Source: Haloarcula pelagica
Lineage (GTDB): Archaea > Halobacteriota > Halobacteria > Halobacteriales > Haloarculaceae
Length of the DNA: 64,000 nucleotides
Assembly: GCF_030127105.1 (NCBI RefSeq)
Contig: NZ_CP126161.1
Coordinates: 2,728,001-2,792,000 of the forward strand
Direction: 5' to 3'
In this document: positions 27,722 through 37,071 of the stretch, in pieces
Layout: every line of letters starts with the position of its first letter
Position numbering within the stretch: the first letter of the stretch is position 1
Program-made: the position numbers and the translations under genes
Notes under the pieces: generated by a model
Seen by the model: the letters and a program-made list of their open reading frames with translations, nothing else
What the model was told of the DNA's origin: nothing
Databases searched by the model: none

Positions 27722-29047
27722 ATGACAAGCATCACACCGGAATACAGTACGAGCTTCGACACCCTGCGGGCCGATGGGTCGACCAACAAGGGCGACGTCC
27801 CGGCAGAGTACGACTTCAACTCCGAGCGCCACCGCGCTTACGTGACGCCCGATGGCGGCAGTCGCACACGCATCGTCAACCGGACGAACCTCAACGGAGC
27901 GTCGGGCCTGACGAAACTCTCGAACACCAGCAAGTTCAACGATCTCACGAAGGGCTTCGAGCTCAACCCGTCGGCGGGGGACGTCGTCGAGTACGGCTCT
28001 GCCGAGCGCTATCGCTACGTCCCCGGCTACGGCTTCCAGTTTGGCGTCCTCACTGCACTCCAAAACGCCGGCGACGGGCTCCGTGCCGGGCAGGAACTCA
28101 TGGTCCGCTTTGGGACCCAAGACAACAGCTACCGATTGCGGTATCGGGCCGATGACGACCACCAGGTCGGGCTTGTCAAGGCCGGCACACCCGATAGCGC
28201 GTCGGCCGTCGACCAGTCCCAGTGGCGCGACGATCCGTTCGGGAGCGAGGGTGCGTCGCTGTCGCGGCCGCTGATGCACCGCCCGGACTTCGTGCACTAC
28301 GGTGGCGGTGAGTTTCGGCCCAAACTATCGTATCTCAACAGCGACCGCGTGCAGGAAAACACCACGCTGGTGAAGACTGGGAACCGCGACGAGATTGCCA
28401 CCGAAGAGGTCAACGGGTTCGTCCGCGCCGTCTACGACTGCTCGGACAGCGCGAGTGGCGGCACCTGCGTCGTCGGCGACATCCAGACGCAGGTCGAGGG
28501 CCAGGTCACAGAGGTCGACCGGACGCCGCCCCACCGCATCCGCGAGCAGGGGACGGGGACGAACTTCAGTGCCGATACGTGGGAGGTCGTTGCTCTCGCT
28601 CGGAAAGACCCAGACCGGCAGAACGTGTCGATCGACATCCAGTCGCTTCGCTTTATCCCCGGCGCGTCAGCAGAGCTCGCGGTCGTGACAGTCCCTAAAG
28701 AGACGATTCCGTGGCCCTCGGAAAGCGACTGGTTCACGCCGGCGCCGAGCGACGGCCAAAACACGGTCGTCGAGTGGGCGGTGCCCGACGCCGGCGAGCG
28801 GACTGACTACCCGTCGCGAACACTCAACCCGCCCAACGTCGCGTCGGAGACGTTGGTTGAGGGCGCCGCTCTCGCGAGCGTTGAGGCACGTGATACGGCT
28901 CAGGGCAATCAGAACAACGCCACCACTGACGCGAGTGTTGAGAAAGCGAAGCTCCACGAAGACGAGTATGCCGTCTATGCAGTGCGCTTCGACGGTACGG
29001 GGGGCTCCATCACGCTGCTGAAAGATACCACTCGGGAGGACTTCTGA
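27722..29047 (+). CDS. Virion-module protein of unknown function
   Basis: The 441-residue, beta-rich acidic protein starts MTSITPEYSTSFDTLRADGS and has no recognised domain. It lies between the head morphogenesis protein and the protease, an unusual slot for an extra gene. Strand-rich composition and Asn/Asp/Thr content suit a structural virion protein. Function cannot be assigned. Confidence 0.6.
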   Translation: MTSITPEYSTSFDTLRADGSTNKGDVPAEYDFNSERHRAYVTPDGGSRTRIVNRTNLNGASGLTKLSNTSKFNDLTKGFELNPSAGDVVEYGSAERYRYVPGYGFQFGVLTALQNAGDGLRAGQELMVRFGTQDNSYRLRYRADDDHQVGLVKAGTPDSASAVDQSQWRDDPFGSEGASLSRPLMHRPDFVHYGGGEFRPKLSYLNSDRVQENTTLVKTGNRDEIATEEVNGFVRAVYDCSDSASGGTCVVGDIQTQVEGQVTEVDRTPPHRIREQGTGTNFSADTWEVVALARKDPDRQNVSIDIQSLRFIPGASAELAVVTVPKETIPWPSESDWFTPAPSDGQNTVVEWAVPDAGERTDYPSRTLNPPNVASETLVEGAALASVEARDTAQGNQNNATTDASVEKAKLHEDEYAVYAVRFDGTGGSITLLKDTTREDF

Positions 29048-29049
29048 GG

Positions 29050-31089
29050 ATGTACTATCAACTCATCGCCAACAGCGCCGACCCCGACCAGGTAGAGGAG
29101 CGGACGATCGACGGCGAGCGCTACCTGGTCGCGAAGAATGTGACGTTCATCCGACCGATGGACCTGGCCGGCGGCTACGTCCCGGAGCAGTCGATCGCAA
29201 ACTCAGTACCGGCCTGGGACGAGCGGCCGCTGACGATCAACCATCCGAAGAATCTCCCCGATCGGCCGTGGTATGACCCCGATCACGAGGGCTTCTACGT
29301 CTCGGCCAACGCCGGCGACGAGGTCCGGCGGCGGAAGGTGATCGGCCATGCCGAGAACCCCTCGCGAAACAGCGATGGATCCGTCGACGCTGACCTCGCC
29401 CACAACGTCGACCGCCTGGAGGCCATCGCGAACGGCGGGGCGGTCGCCCAGGAGGATGCCGACGCGGCTGCCGAACTCCTGAACGCACTCGAGGAGGGGA
29501 GACCGTTCGACGTCTCCTCGCAGTACCTACCCCGGCCGCTCCCGCCGGGTGAGTACGACGGGGAACACCGCGAGGAGGTCGAGGCGATCGGCAACGCGGA
29601 CAGCATCGCAATCCTGCCGACGAAGGACGGCGCCTGCTCTCTCGAAGACGGCTGTGGCTTCCAGCCCCAGCAGGCGACGGCGAACGCGGAGATCGTCCGC
29701 GCGCCGGTCGCGAACGCCGACTCCCATGTGCCGATGACCCCGAACAGTCAACACGGCGATGGCGAGGACATGGGTGCTGCGGCCGACGCGACGTTCGAAC
29801 CCGGCGACCTCGTCGCCTGGGACTGGTCGGGCGGGACCGCCCGCGGACGTGTCGAGGAGGTGTTCGTCGACGAGGGACTCGTCACCCGGACGCTTGACGG
29901 CACCGAGGTCAGCAAGGACTCCGACGAGCAGCCGGTCTATCTCGTCGACGTCTGGTCTGGGGTGGCGGATGACGCCGACGGCGAAGGCGAGTTCAGCGGG
30001 CAGGCACTCCGCCAGGAGGGGAGTCGCAACCTCCGCGAGTGGAGCGACCCGCCCGACGAACTCCAGCGGGGCAACGCCGCCAGCTATGAGCTGACCAACG
30101 TCTCGCCCGAGGACGCTCAGGACTGGGCTAACGAGATGTGGACTGACGAAGAGTGGGACGGCAGCGCTGCTATCGCGGCGATGCCTAATCCCTCGGAGTC
30201 CGACGACGCCGCGGACGTGCTCGACCAGACCCATGCGGCCGTCCCGGCCGACGCCGAGGCGCGTGATGCAAAGTCCAGCTGGAAGCTCCCCTTCCGGACT
30301 GGTCCGGACGCCCCCGTGAACACGCGGGCGCTGGTCGCGATCGACGCCGCCCTCTCCGGTGCGCGTGACGGCGTCGATGGTCTGGGCGAAGAGATCCGCG
30401 CCGACCTTGATGACTGGGTCGGGGCGATGCTCCAGGCGGCGCCCGAAGAGCTGTTCGGTGCGATGGACGATGCACAGTCGGCCAACGCGCTGGGGCGGTT
30501 CAAACGGCAGGTTCTCGACGCACTCGGCATCGGGAGCAGCGCGGCAGCCATGGACACAGCACAGGACGGCGACGAACCGGCGGAATCCGGCGCGACACCT
30601 GACGACACCACCAACGGTACTACTTCAATGGAAGACCGCACCGCCGAACTCGTGGCGAACCACGGCTTCGATGCGGCGAACCTCCCCGAGGAATCGACGG
30701 AGTGCTTCGACCGCATCTACGAGGCTGTGACCGCCAACGAGGACGGCACGGACGATGACGGCACGGGCGAACAGACTGCAAACAACGACGACAACGAGTT
30801 CGTCACGCACGACGAGCTCGACGAGTTCAAGGACGAGATCGTCGACGCTGTCTCGGCCAACGCCGACGACGGCACCGAGGACGACCTCGCCAAGGAGATC
30901 GTCGCCAACTCTGCGGAGTACGACGATCCCGAGGCGGTCCGCGAGGACTACCCGACCGAGGCCGCACTCCGCACCAAGCGCGACCAGCTGGAGTCGGGCG
31001 GCATGCCCGGCCCCGGCGGTTTCGACGGCATCTCGGCCAACGACGACGGCCCGGACATCGACGTCGACTCGGGGGTGCTGACTGAATGA
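29050..31089 (+). CDS. Prohead protease (DUF2213-like) fused to scaffold region
   Basis: The first ~200 residues resemble DUF2213-type capsid maturation proteases: ERPLTINHPKN (about 57-67), KVIGHAENPSRNSDGSVDAD near 97-116 and FDVSSQYLPRPLPPGEYDGE near 154-173. A Tudor-like insert follows (PGDLVAWDWSGG...PVYLVDVWSG, about 252-305), related in style to the portal C-terminus. The long acidic helical remainder (to 679) probably acts as a scaffold. It overlaps the next gene by four bases. Confidence 0.75.
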   Translation: MYYQLIANSADPDQVEERTIDGERYLVAKNVTFIRPMDLAGGYVPEQSIANSVPAWDERPLTINHPKNLPDRPWYDPDHEGFYVSANAGDEVRRRKVIGHAENPSRNSDGSVDADLAHNVDRLEAIANGGAVAQEDADAAAELLNALEEGRPFDVSSQYLPRPLPPGEYDGEHREEVEAIGNADSIAILPTKDGACSLEDGCGFQPQQATANAEIVRAPVANADSHVPMTPNSQHGDGEDMGAAADATFEPGDLVAWDWSGGTARGRVEEVFVDEGLVTRTLDGTEVSKDSDEQPVYLVDVWSGVADDADGEGEFSGQALRQEGSRNLREWSDPPDELQRGNAASYELTNVSPEDAQDWANEMWTDEEWDGSAAIAAMPNPSESDDAADVLDQTHAAVPADAEARDAKSSWKLPFRTGPDAPVNTRALVAIDAALSGARDGVDGLGEEIRADLDDWVGAMLQAAPEELFGAMDDAQSANALGRFKRQVLDALGIGSSAAAMDTAQDGDEPAESGATPDDTTNGTTSMEDRTAELVANHGFDAANLPEESTECFDRIYEAVTANEDGTDDDGTGEQTANNDDNEFVTHDELDEFKDEIVDAVSANADDGTEDDLAKEIVANSAEYDDPEAVREDYPTEAALRTKRDQLESGGMPGPGGFDGISANDDGPDIDVDSGVLTE

Positions 31090-31613
31090 GCACCCACAGC
31101 GAGACGCTGATCCTGGGCAAGAACGCCCAGTACACCTGTCTCGAGGGCGAGGTCGCATCCGGCGCGACCGTCTTCCCCGGCATGCTCGTCGAGGAAACCG
31201 GGACGACGCCGACGACCGGAGAGGACACGCCGACCGTCCAGCCAGTCTCGACGGTCGAGGACGCCCACTCGCCGGTGCTGGTCGCACTGACTCCGGACAC
31301 GCCGCCTCACGCCAACGACGCGGACATCCCGCGCCAGCACGAGTACGACGCTGGCGAGCACATCGAGTACGCCCAGGTCTACGCCGGCGAGATCCAGAAC
31401 CTCCTCGTCGCGAACGGCGCCGACCTGGCGACGGCGTCCGAGGCGAACATCTCCTACGACGACGCGCTCGCGACCAACGACGACGGCGCGGTGAAGAACG
31501 CCACCGGCACTGACGATGGCATCCTCCGCGCTCGCGAAGCCGTCGACAACTCCGGCGGCAGCGGCTCCGATGGCCCCGGAGACATGGCCCGCATCCGAGG
31601 GCTGGTGATCTGA
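31086..31613 (+). CDS. Capsid decoration-like protein
   Basis: This 175-residue acidic protein has strand-rich pieces such as YTCLEGEVASGATVFPGMLV (about 16-35) and YAQVYAGEIQNLLVANG, resembling small phage capsid-stabilising proteins. Its position between protease and major capsid protein is where decoration proteins usually lie. The family match is not certain. Confidence 0.6.
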   Translation: MSTHSETLILGKNAQYTCLEGEVASGATVFPGMLVEETGTTPTTGEDTPTVQPVSTVEDAHSPVLVALTPDTPPHANDADIPRQHEYDAGEHIEYAQVYAGEIQNLLVANGADLATASEANISYDDALATNDDGAVKNATGTDDGILRAREAVDNSGGSGSDGPGDMARIRGLVI

Positions 31614-31614
31614 C

Positions 31615-32796
31615 ATGTCTGCCAACAGCATCACGGCCAACGTCGGCACCGTCGACGACATCGGCCTCCCGGCCGATCGCGTCTTCGCGCTGACGGCCAA
31701 CGACGAACAGTCGCAGCGACTCCAGACCATCCGTGCGAACGCCGTCCAGGAGGCCAAGAAGAACTTCGGCCCCGGTGTCGCGAAGTGGGTCGCCAACTCC
31801 TTCACCACGCTGGATCAGGCAGTCGTCCGTGGCTACCGGATGTCCGGCCGCGGGCCCACGGGGACGCAGACGGCCAACAACCAGATCCTCGACTTCGACG
31901 AACACGAGGACCGTGCCGAGGACGTCCTCCAGGAGGTCCGGACGAACCTCACGATGATGGAGTCGGTCATGGCAGCCGGCTTCACGCGAGACACCTCGCT
32001 CGCTCGCACGGAGTACATCAAGCAGCGCTCCTCGAAGTGGTCGAACACTGGCGAGATCTCGATGGACGGGCGTGCGGAGTCGACGCCTGACGAGCGCAAC
32101 AAGGAGCGCTTCGGCGTCCCGATCCCGATCGTTCACGTCGACTACGACATCCCGGCTCGCAAGCAGCAGCAGTCGATGAACTTCGGCGAGTCCATCGAGG
32201 ACGAACAGGCCGAAGAGGCCGGCCGTATCCTCCGCGAGACCGAGGAGAACCTCTTCCGCGGTGGCTGGGGCCCGACTGTGCCCGACAGCCAGGGCAACAG
32301 CCTCGACCTCTACGGGATCACGGACTCGGCAGTCTCGATCACCGGCAGCGCCTCGGGCGACTGGGGGACCGCGTCGAACATCAAGGACACCATCGACGCC
32401 ATCCTCAACGAGCTCGAGACCCAGACCGCCGACAACGACCGCGGGCCGGATCCGGTCCAGCAGGGCGCCTGGCTCTGGTACCACCCCAACCAGCGCTCGG
32501 ACCTCCGCGCGGCCGACCCCGACGGCGACGGCAACATGACCGTCATGACGCGCCTGCAGCAGGACTACCCGTACTTGGACATGCAGGCCGCCGGGGAGCT
32601 CCAGGACGGCGAGGTCGTCTGCCTGGTCAAGGACCCGCGGTTCGTCCGCATCCTCACCGCGCAGGCACCGACCAACCTCTCCGAAGAGGTCGACATGGGC
32701 CTGGCGACGGAGTACAAGACCCTCGCCAGCCGTATCCCGTTCTTCCAGACGACCTACGACGGCGTCAAGGGCGCCGTCTACTACACGGGGGCGTAG
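31615..32796 (+). CDS. Major capsid protein, HK97-fold (encapsulin-like)
   Basis: The 393-residue protein forms the icosahedral shell. Typical features are an N-terminal helical region, a hydrophobic central strand with VPIPIVHVDYDIPARKQQQS (about 164-183), then EEAGRILRETEENLFRGG (about 199-216), which resembles the P-domain spine helix of encapsulin and DUF2184-like capsid proteins, and a C-terminal strand-rich end. Position after protease and decoration protein supports this. Confidence 0.88.
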   Translation: MSANSITANVGTVDDIGLPADRVFALTANDEQSQRLQTIRANAVQEAKKNFGPGVAKWVANSFTTLDQAVVRGYRMSGRGPTGTQTANNQILDFDEHEDRAEDVLQEVRTNLTMMESVMAAGFTRDTSLARTEYIKQRSSKWSNTGEISMDGRAESTPDERNKERFGVPIPIVHVDYDIPARKQQQSMNFGESIEDEQAEEAGRILRETEENLFRGGWGPTVPDSQGNSLDLYGITDSAVSITGSASGDWGTASNIKDTIDAILNELETQTADNDRGPDPVQQGAWLWYHPNQRSDLRAADPDGDGNMTVMTRLQQDYPYLDMQAAGELQDGEVVCLVKDPRFVRILTAQAPTNLSEEVDMGLATEYKTLASRIPFFQTTYDGVKGAVYYTGA

Positions 32797-32797
32797 G

Positions 32798-33070
32798 ATG
32801 GCTGACGAGCAGGGTACTGGCGAACCCGACGGTGCGTTCGCTCGCCAGCGCACCGGCGCCGCGGTCAACGGCATCCTCGACAACGTCGGGGCGGCCACTC
32901 GGAACCTGCCGCCCCAGGACGGCGAGCCATCCGGCCCCGAAGTCGGCGACCTCGCGGTCCAGGACGGCGGGAACTGGGACCCGGTCTCGAACGCCGGGAA
33001 CGGAGCGCTCATCATCTACGACGGGACCAACTGGCAGCTCGTCGTCGACATCGGGAGTGATCTGAGCTGA
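32798..33070 (+). CDS. Small head-region protein
   Basis: The 90-residue acidic protein begins MADEQGTGEPDGAFARQRTG. It ends with strand-like GALIIYDGTNWQLVVDIGS, a pattern similar to short repeats in virion spike or fibre proteins. It shares one base with the next gene. Function is unknown. Confidence 0.6.
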   Translation: MADEQGTGEPDGAFARQRTGAAVNGILDNVGAATRNLPPQDGEPSGPEVGDLAVQDGGNWDPVSNAGNGALIIYDGTNWQLVVDIGSDLS

Positions 33071-33420
33071 TGCCTGTCTACGAGTGGACCGGCGTGGACG
33101 AGTTCCGCGTCGGCGCAACCGACGATTACGTCGCGCCCGGCGAGACTGTCGAGCTCCCCGAGCACGTCGGCGGGCCCCAGCCAGAGATGCGCCGCGTCGC
33201 TGACGGCCCGGGCGAGGACTCGGGCGGCGAGCCGCCAGGCGCCGATAGCGACACACCAGACCCGCCGTTTGACCCCGGCGGGCTCTCCGTCGACGAACTC
33301 CGCGACCAACTCTCCGAGGGAGAGTTCGGTCCCGACGCGCTCGATGCCCTCGAAGCGGCCGAACTTGCCGGCGACGCCCGGTCGACGGCACTGGACGCCA
33401 TCGACGCCGCTCGGGAGTGA
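33070..33420 (+). CDS. Small head-region protein with disordered linker
   Basis: This 116-residue protein has an N-terminal beta-rich part (MPVYEWTGVDEFRVGATDDY), a Pro/Gly/Asp-rich linker and a C-terminal helix pair (LSVDELRDQLSEGEFGPDAL), layout like phage head fibre or head-closure accessory proteins. A 60-bp gap follows with no feature seen. Confidence 0.58.
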   Translation: MPVYEWTGVDEFRVGATDDYVAPGETVELPEHVGGPQPEMRRVADGPGEDSGGEPPGADSDTPDPPFDPGGLSVDELRDQLSEGEFGPDALDALEAAELAGDARSTALDAIDAARE

Positions 33421-33480
33421 GCACTCTCTCCATCTTTGGTCACGGCGAGGTTCAACCCCTTGCCGGGCCGCCAACTCACT

Positions 33481-33858
33481 ATGGCACGAACGAGCGCGTC
33501 GGACGTCGCCGACATCTTCGACACCAGTATCGACACGACCGTCCTCTCGGCGTACGTCGAGGCGGCCAGCGAGGTCGTCGACGACATCGCCGACCAGGCG
33601 CCAAGCACCGACGCCAGCCGGCTGGAGAAGATTGAGAAGTTCTACGCGGCTCACCTGGCGACCGCACAGGACCCTCGCGTCTCCTCTCGCAGCGGCGCCG
33701 CCCGCAGCGAGAGCTATCGCGACGTCGACGGCGACGGCAACGCCTCGTACAAGCAGGTCGCGATCACGCTGGATCCGACCAACACGATCGCCGGCGCGGG
33801 GCTCCCGAACGCCGGGCTGTCGGTCCCGGACGCCAAGAGCACGGACGACTACCCGTGA
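33481..33858 (+). CDS. Head-tail connector (gp6-like)
   Basis: From the ATG at 33481 the protein has 125 residues. Helices such as TTVLSAYVEAASEVVDDIAD (about 19-38) and LEKIEKFYAAHLATAQDP (about 49-66) match the all-helical phage connector family that docks under the portal. A longer upstream frame without support was rejected. Confidence 0.75.
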   Translation: MARTSASDVADIFDTSIDTTVLSAYVEAASEVVDDIADQAPSTDASRLEKIEKFYAAHLATAQDPRVSSRSGAARSESYRDVDGDGNASYKQVAITLDPTNTIAGAGLPNAGLSVPDAKSTDDYP

Positions 33859-33869
33859 TGGACTGAGTC

Positions 33870-34319
33870 ATGACTGATATCGACATCGACACCGACGGGT
33901 TCGAAGACGTCCTCTCCGACTTCGAGCAACTGGAGAACGACGTCGCCGGCGACGACACCTGGTTGATCGGGACCGGCGTCGAGTACGCAATCTTCTTGGA
34001 ATCGGGGACGCGCGACATGGACCCGAAGCCGTTCCTCCAGCCCGTGGTCAACGAGGTCAACGCGCTGGGCGTCCGCGGGTTCCTGGCCCGACACACCCGC
34101 GTCGATATCGCTGACCTCGACGACGCCGACGCGCTCGTGAAAGCCCTGGCGACGGGCATGGAGCGCCGTATCAAGGAGATCATCACGATTAAGGGGCTGA
34201 TCGACACCGGGACGCTGCGGGCCTCCATCAAGGCCTTCAAAAACGGCACGCCGTCGGACCTGCTGACCGAAGACGACGTCGACCCGGTCGCCGAGGCTGG
34301 CGTGGAGGTCGGTGTCTGA
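33870..34319 (+). CDS. HK97 gp10-like neck/tail completion protein
   Basis: The 149-residue protein contains YAIFLESGTRDMDPKPFLQP (about 36-55), the hallmark of the HK97-gp10 family that completes the tail or head-tail interface. It overlaps the next gene by one base. Confidence 0.82.
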   Translation: MTDIDIDTDGFEDVLSDFEQLENDVAGDDTWLIGTGVEYAIFLESGTRDMDPKPFLQPVVNEVNALGVRGFLARHTRVDIADLDDADALVKALATGMERRIKEIITIKGLIDTGTLRASIKAFKNGTPSDLLTEDDVDPVAEAGVEVGV

Positions 34320-34720
34320 TGCCGACTGACCAGTGGGACCGCTTCGAGGCCAGTGCCGGTCGGTCGCTGGAGGACCTCGGCTTCGAGGACAACATCAATG
34401 TCTACGAGCCGACCGAGACCTCCTCTCCTGGCGACGGTATCGAGATCACGTATCCCGACAACCCGACCGCGACGATCACCGGCGGGACCGAGCCCCCCTC
34501 CGCGGATGCCGACGAGGACCGCGGCGGGCTCACCCGCACCGCGGACCTGATCGTCTACGTGGCCGACGACACCGGCGTCGACTTCACCGACGCCGGCGAG
34601 AGCGGCGAGGCGTTGACCCGCATCGAGGTCGACGGCACGCCGTTCACGTACGAGGTCCTGCTCGTCGACAACCAGTTCGACGGGCTGCTGAAACTCACCT
34701 GCCAGGAGGTCGACACCTGA
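34319..34720 (+). CDS. Head-closure (stopper-like) protein
   Basis: The 133-residue beta-rich protein has DLIVYVADDTGVDFTDAGES and a final YEVLLVDNQFDGLLKLTCQE, consistent with small barrel-like head-closure proteins found at this location in siphoviruses. The assignment rests mainly on order and size. Confidence 0.55.
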   Translation: MPTDQWDRFEASAGRSLEDLGFEDNINVYEPTETSSPGDGIEITYPDNPTATITGGTEPPSADADEDRGGLTRTADLIVYVADDTGVDFTDAGESGEALTRIEVDGTPFTYEVLLVDNQFDGLLKLTCQEVDT

Positions 34721-34887
34721 TGCCACTGTGCTCAGATTGCAGAGATGAAGCGGAGGTCCAGGTCCGTGGCCCAGGCACACCGAACTGGCTGCAGTGGCTC
34801 CTCGGGCTCTCCCAGGATTCTCCGGCAACAACCAACGCAACAGAACCATGTGACGAATGTAGCCGGTGTGGGGGAGGCGTTACATGA
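34720..34887 (+). CDS. Small zinc-ribbon protein
   Basis: This 55-residue protein, MPLCSDCRDEAEVQVRG, has an N-terminal CxxC and a C-terminal CDECSRCGGG set, likely to bind one zinc. It starts in the overlap with the preceding stop and ends in an ATGA overlap with the next gene. A zinc ribbon inside the neck gene block is unexpected. Confidence 0.62.
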   Translation: MPLCSDCRDEAEVQVRGPGTPNWLQWLLGLSQDSPATTNATEPCDECSRCGGGVT

Positions 34888-35423
34888 GCCTACAACTCCC
34901 CGATCGGCCGGCGCGGTACTTCATCGACGAGATCCTCTTGCCGTCGTGGGACCCGAGCGAGGCCCAGGGCTTCGACCCACAGGCCAGCCTCGGCGACGAG
35001 GCTTACCTGCCGGTCGACACGACCATCAACGAGGTCGGTTCGATCTACCCGTCGTTGATCATCTCGTACTCGAACGAGACGCCGGGCGGGGGCGGCCTGG
35101 GCTACGACTTCCAGACCAGCGAGGGCCCCGGTCAGGACCGCAACGGGACGCTCGTCGCGACGGCGCGGGCCCAGGACCGTGGCGACGACTACGTCGGCGA
35201 CAGCGGAACCTACAGCGGGCAGGATGCGGAGGATATCGTCGTCACGCTCGTCGAGCACGTCGAAGACATCTGTCAGCAAAACGCCGATCCTGTCGGCACT
35301 GACTTCCGAGGCCTCTCCTCGCAGCGAGGGCCCGAGGCGCCGGACGACCAGTCAGAGAACCCAGTCGTCCGCCTGAGCAACTGCCAGGTCATCTATTACT
35401 GGGAGCGGTACCCCGAGCCGTAG
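34884..35423 (+). CDS. Tail terminator-like protein
   Basis: The 179-residue protein begins MSLQLPDRPARYFIDEIL at an ATG overlapping the preceding stop. Its alternating strand and helix pattern (YPSLIISYSNETPGG, then DAEDIVVTLVEHVEDICQQN) is like siphovirus tail terminators, and it lies right before the tail tube gene. By-eye assignment. Confidence 0.62.
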   Translation: MSLQLPDRPARYFIDEILLPSWDPSEAQGFDPQASLGDEAYLPVDTTINEVGSIYPSLIISYSNETPGGGGLGYDFQTSEGPGQDRNGTLVATARAQDRGDDYVGDSGTYSGQDAEDIVVTLVEHVEDICQQNADPVGTDFRGLSSQRGPEAPDDQSENPVVRLSNCQVIYYWERYPEP

Positions 35424-35461
35424 CGGCTTTTCATGCGATCAATCACGGAGACTAACAACTC

Positions 35462-36700
35462 ATGAGCATTACAGGCGGCCCGCCAGAAGCGGGCATCAGA
35501 CCGCAGCGATGGGAGTATATCCGCGAAACCACCAAGGGCCAGACGCCGTCCGATCCGGACTGGCAGCCCTTCTCGAACAAAGTCATGAGCTGGTGGGGCT
35601 GGGAGCCCGACGCCCAGGTCGAAGCTGACCGCAGCGGCGGCGACGCCGACCCGGTCGACTTCAACGGCGGCTCCGAGATCCACGAGCCGGGCATCAGCTA
35701 CCGGCTCCAGCAGTGGCTCGTCGACGGGTCGGGCGACCCGCAGGACGCGCTGGCCGACGCCATGCTGATCGACTCGGACAACTCGGTCAAGAACACGCAC
35801 TCGCTGCTCGGCCGGGAGGAGCACGCCGACGGTGGCGCCACCGGCAACGGCGTGCGGATCTTCGTCGTGTTCAAGGGCGCGACCCCCAGCGACGCGACGA
35901 TCCCCTTCGTCACCGAACAGGCCCAGAACCCCGAGGTCGAGCTGAACTGGCAGGCTCAGAAAGGGCGGGTCTACGGCATCGACCAACCGCCGGCGGACAC
36001 GACGCTGTGGGCCAAGAGCACCGACGACTCCGACACGACACAGACGCTGACTGTCGAGAACGAGGGTGCCGGGACGACCGACAGCATCTCCCTCAACGGC
36101 ACGACGGCCGTCCAGGGGACCAGCGGGTTCTCTGGCATCGACGCCGCCGAACTCTCCGCGGAGTGCGTCGGCGACGTCGAGCTCTACGACGGCGATCCCG
36201 GCGGCTCGGGGACGCTGCTGCTGACGATCAAGGGCCAGGACAGCTACGAGCACGGTGAAGGAGATCTGGGCGTGCCGACGCTGGGCGGCGGGTCGCACGC
36301 GGCGTCCATCTCCTCGCCGACGGACATCTCGTTCCTCGGCTCGGACTACGGCTACAGCTCGGCCGGCGAGATCGCCGCCGAGATCATCGAGGGCGAGCTT
36401 CAGGTCGACCTCGGCCTTGAGGACAACTCGCAGAACGAGGGGCCCCAGCGGAACATCCACATGACCGGTCGGACGACGACGTGGTCGGCCACGGTCGCCG
36501 GTCAGACAGAGTCGGTCAACCAGGTCGTCCGCTACCTGACCGGCGAGACCAGCGACATCGAGTGGGACGCCGGCTCGGTCGGGACGATCACCGGCCCCTC
36601 GGCGCGGATGATGTCGCCCGGATCCCATGACGAGTCGCCGGACTCGGGTAAGCACCAGCGCTCGCTGGAGTGGGAGTCCCAGGGGGTGACCATCTCGTGA
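35462..36700 (+). CDS. Major tail tube protein
   Basis: The 412-residue beta-rich protein starts MSITGGPPEAGIRPQRWEYI and has repeated strand-turn patterns rich in Gly/Ser/Thr, with an inserted domain in the middle (about 195-290, rich in TLTVENEGAGTTDS-like strands). Tube proteins in this position form the non-contractile tail. Its end overlaps the GTG start of the tail assembly chaperone. No sheath gene follows, which supports a siphovirus. Confidence 0.78.
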   Translation: MSITGGPPEAGIRPQRWEYIRETTKGQTPSDPDWQPFSNKVMSWWGWEPDAQVEADRSGGDADPVDFNGGSEIHEPGISYRLQQWLVDGSGDPQDALADAMLIDSDNSVKNTHSLLGREEHADGGATGNGVRIFVVFKGATPSDATIPFVTEQAQNPEVELNWQAQKGRVYGIDQPPADTTLWAKSTDDSDTTQTLTVENEGAGTTDSISLNGTTAVQGTSGFSGIDAAELSAECVGDVELYDGDPGGSGTLLLTIKGQDSYEHGEGDLGVPTLGGGSHAASISSPTDISFLGSDYGYSSAGEIAAEIIEGELQVDLGLEDNSQNEGPQRNIHMTGRTTTWSATVAGQTESVNQVVRYLTGETSDIEWDAGSVGTITGPSARMMSPGSHDESPDSGKHQRSLEWESQGVTIS

Positions 36701-37071
36701 CCGACGATCTCGAGCGGCTGACCAAGGAGGTCCGCACCGGCACGATCGAGGGGACTGTCGAGCACCCCAGCACTGCCGAGGAGTACGCGGTCACGTTCAC
36801 GAGCCTGACCCCTGACATTGAGGAGCGGCTGTCGGAGCTGGAGGGCGGCGCTCGCGATGGCGACGAGGACCGCAGCGACGAGTTCGAGCGCTACATCGTC
36901 GAGGAGCTACTGGTTGACCCTGACTGGAACCGCGAAAACACCGGGAAGGAGTGGGTCAACGCCATCTACATCGGCTATCTCAACGCCATCAACGCCGGCG
37001 GGCAGACCATCCAGGACGCGATGGAGATGATGTCCGCGATCATGGACGACGCCGACGAGGGAAACGAGTAG
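36697..37071 (+). CDS. Tail assembly chaperone, short form
   Basis: From the GTG at 36697 this 124-residue protein (MTDDLERLTKEVRTGTIEG) is the zero-frame product. Place (between tail tube and tape measure), size and helical acidic content match lambda gpG-like chaperones. It stops at TAG 37069-37071, six bases after the slippery heptamer. Its GTG lies in the stop of the tail tube gene. Confidence 0.8.
   Translation: MTDDLERLTKEVRTGTIEGTVEHPSTAEEYAVTFTSLTPDIEERLSELEGGARDGDEDRSDEFERYIVEELLVDPDWNRENTGKEWVNAIYIGYLNAINAGGQTIQDAMEMMSAIMDDADEGNE

Noticed and set aside
35462-36700. Tail sheath (myovirus) interpretation of the tail gene
   Set aside because: Only one tube-type gene precedes the chaperone, and no sheath or contractile baseplate genes are present.
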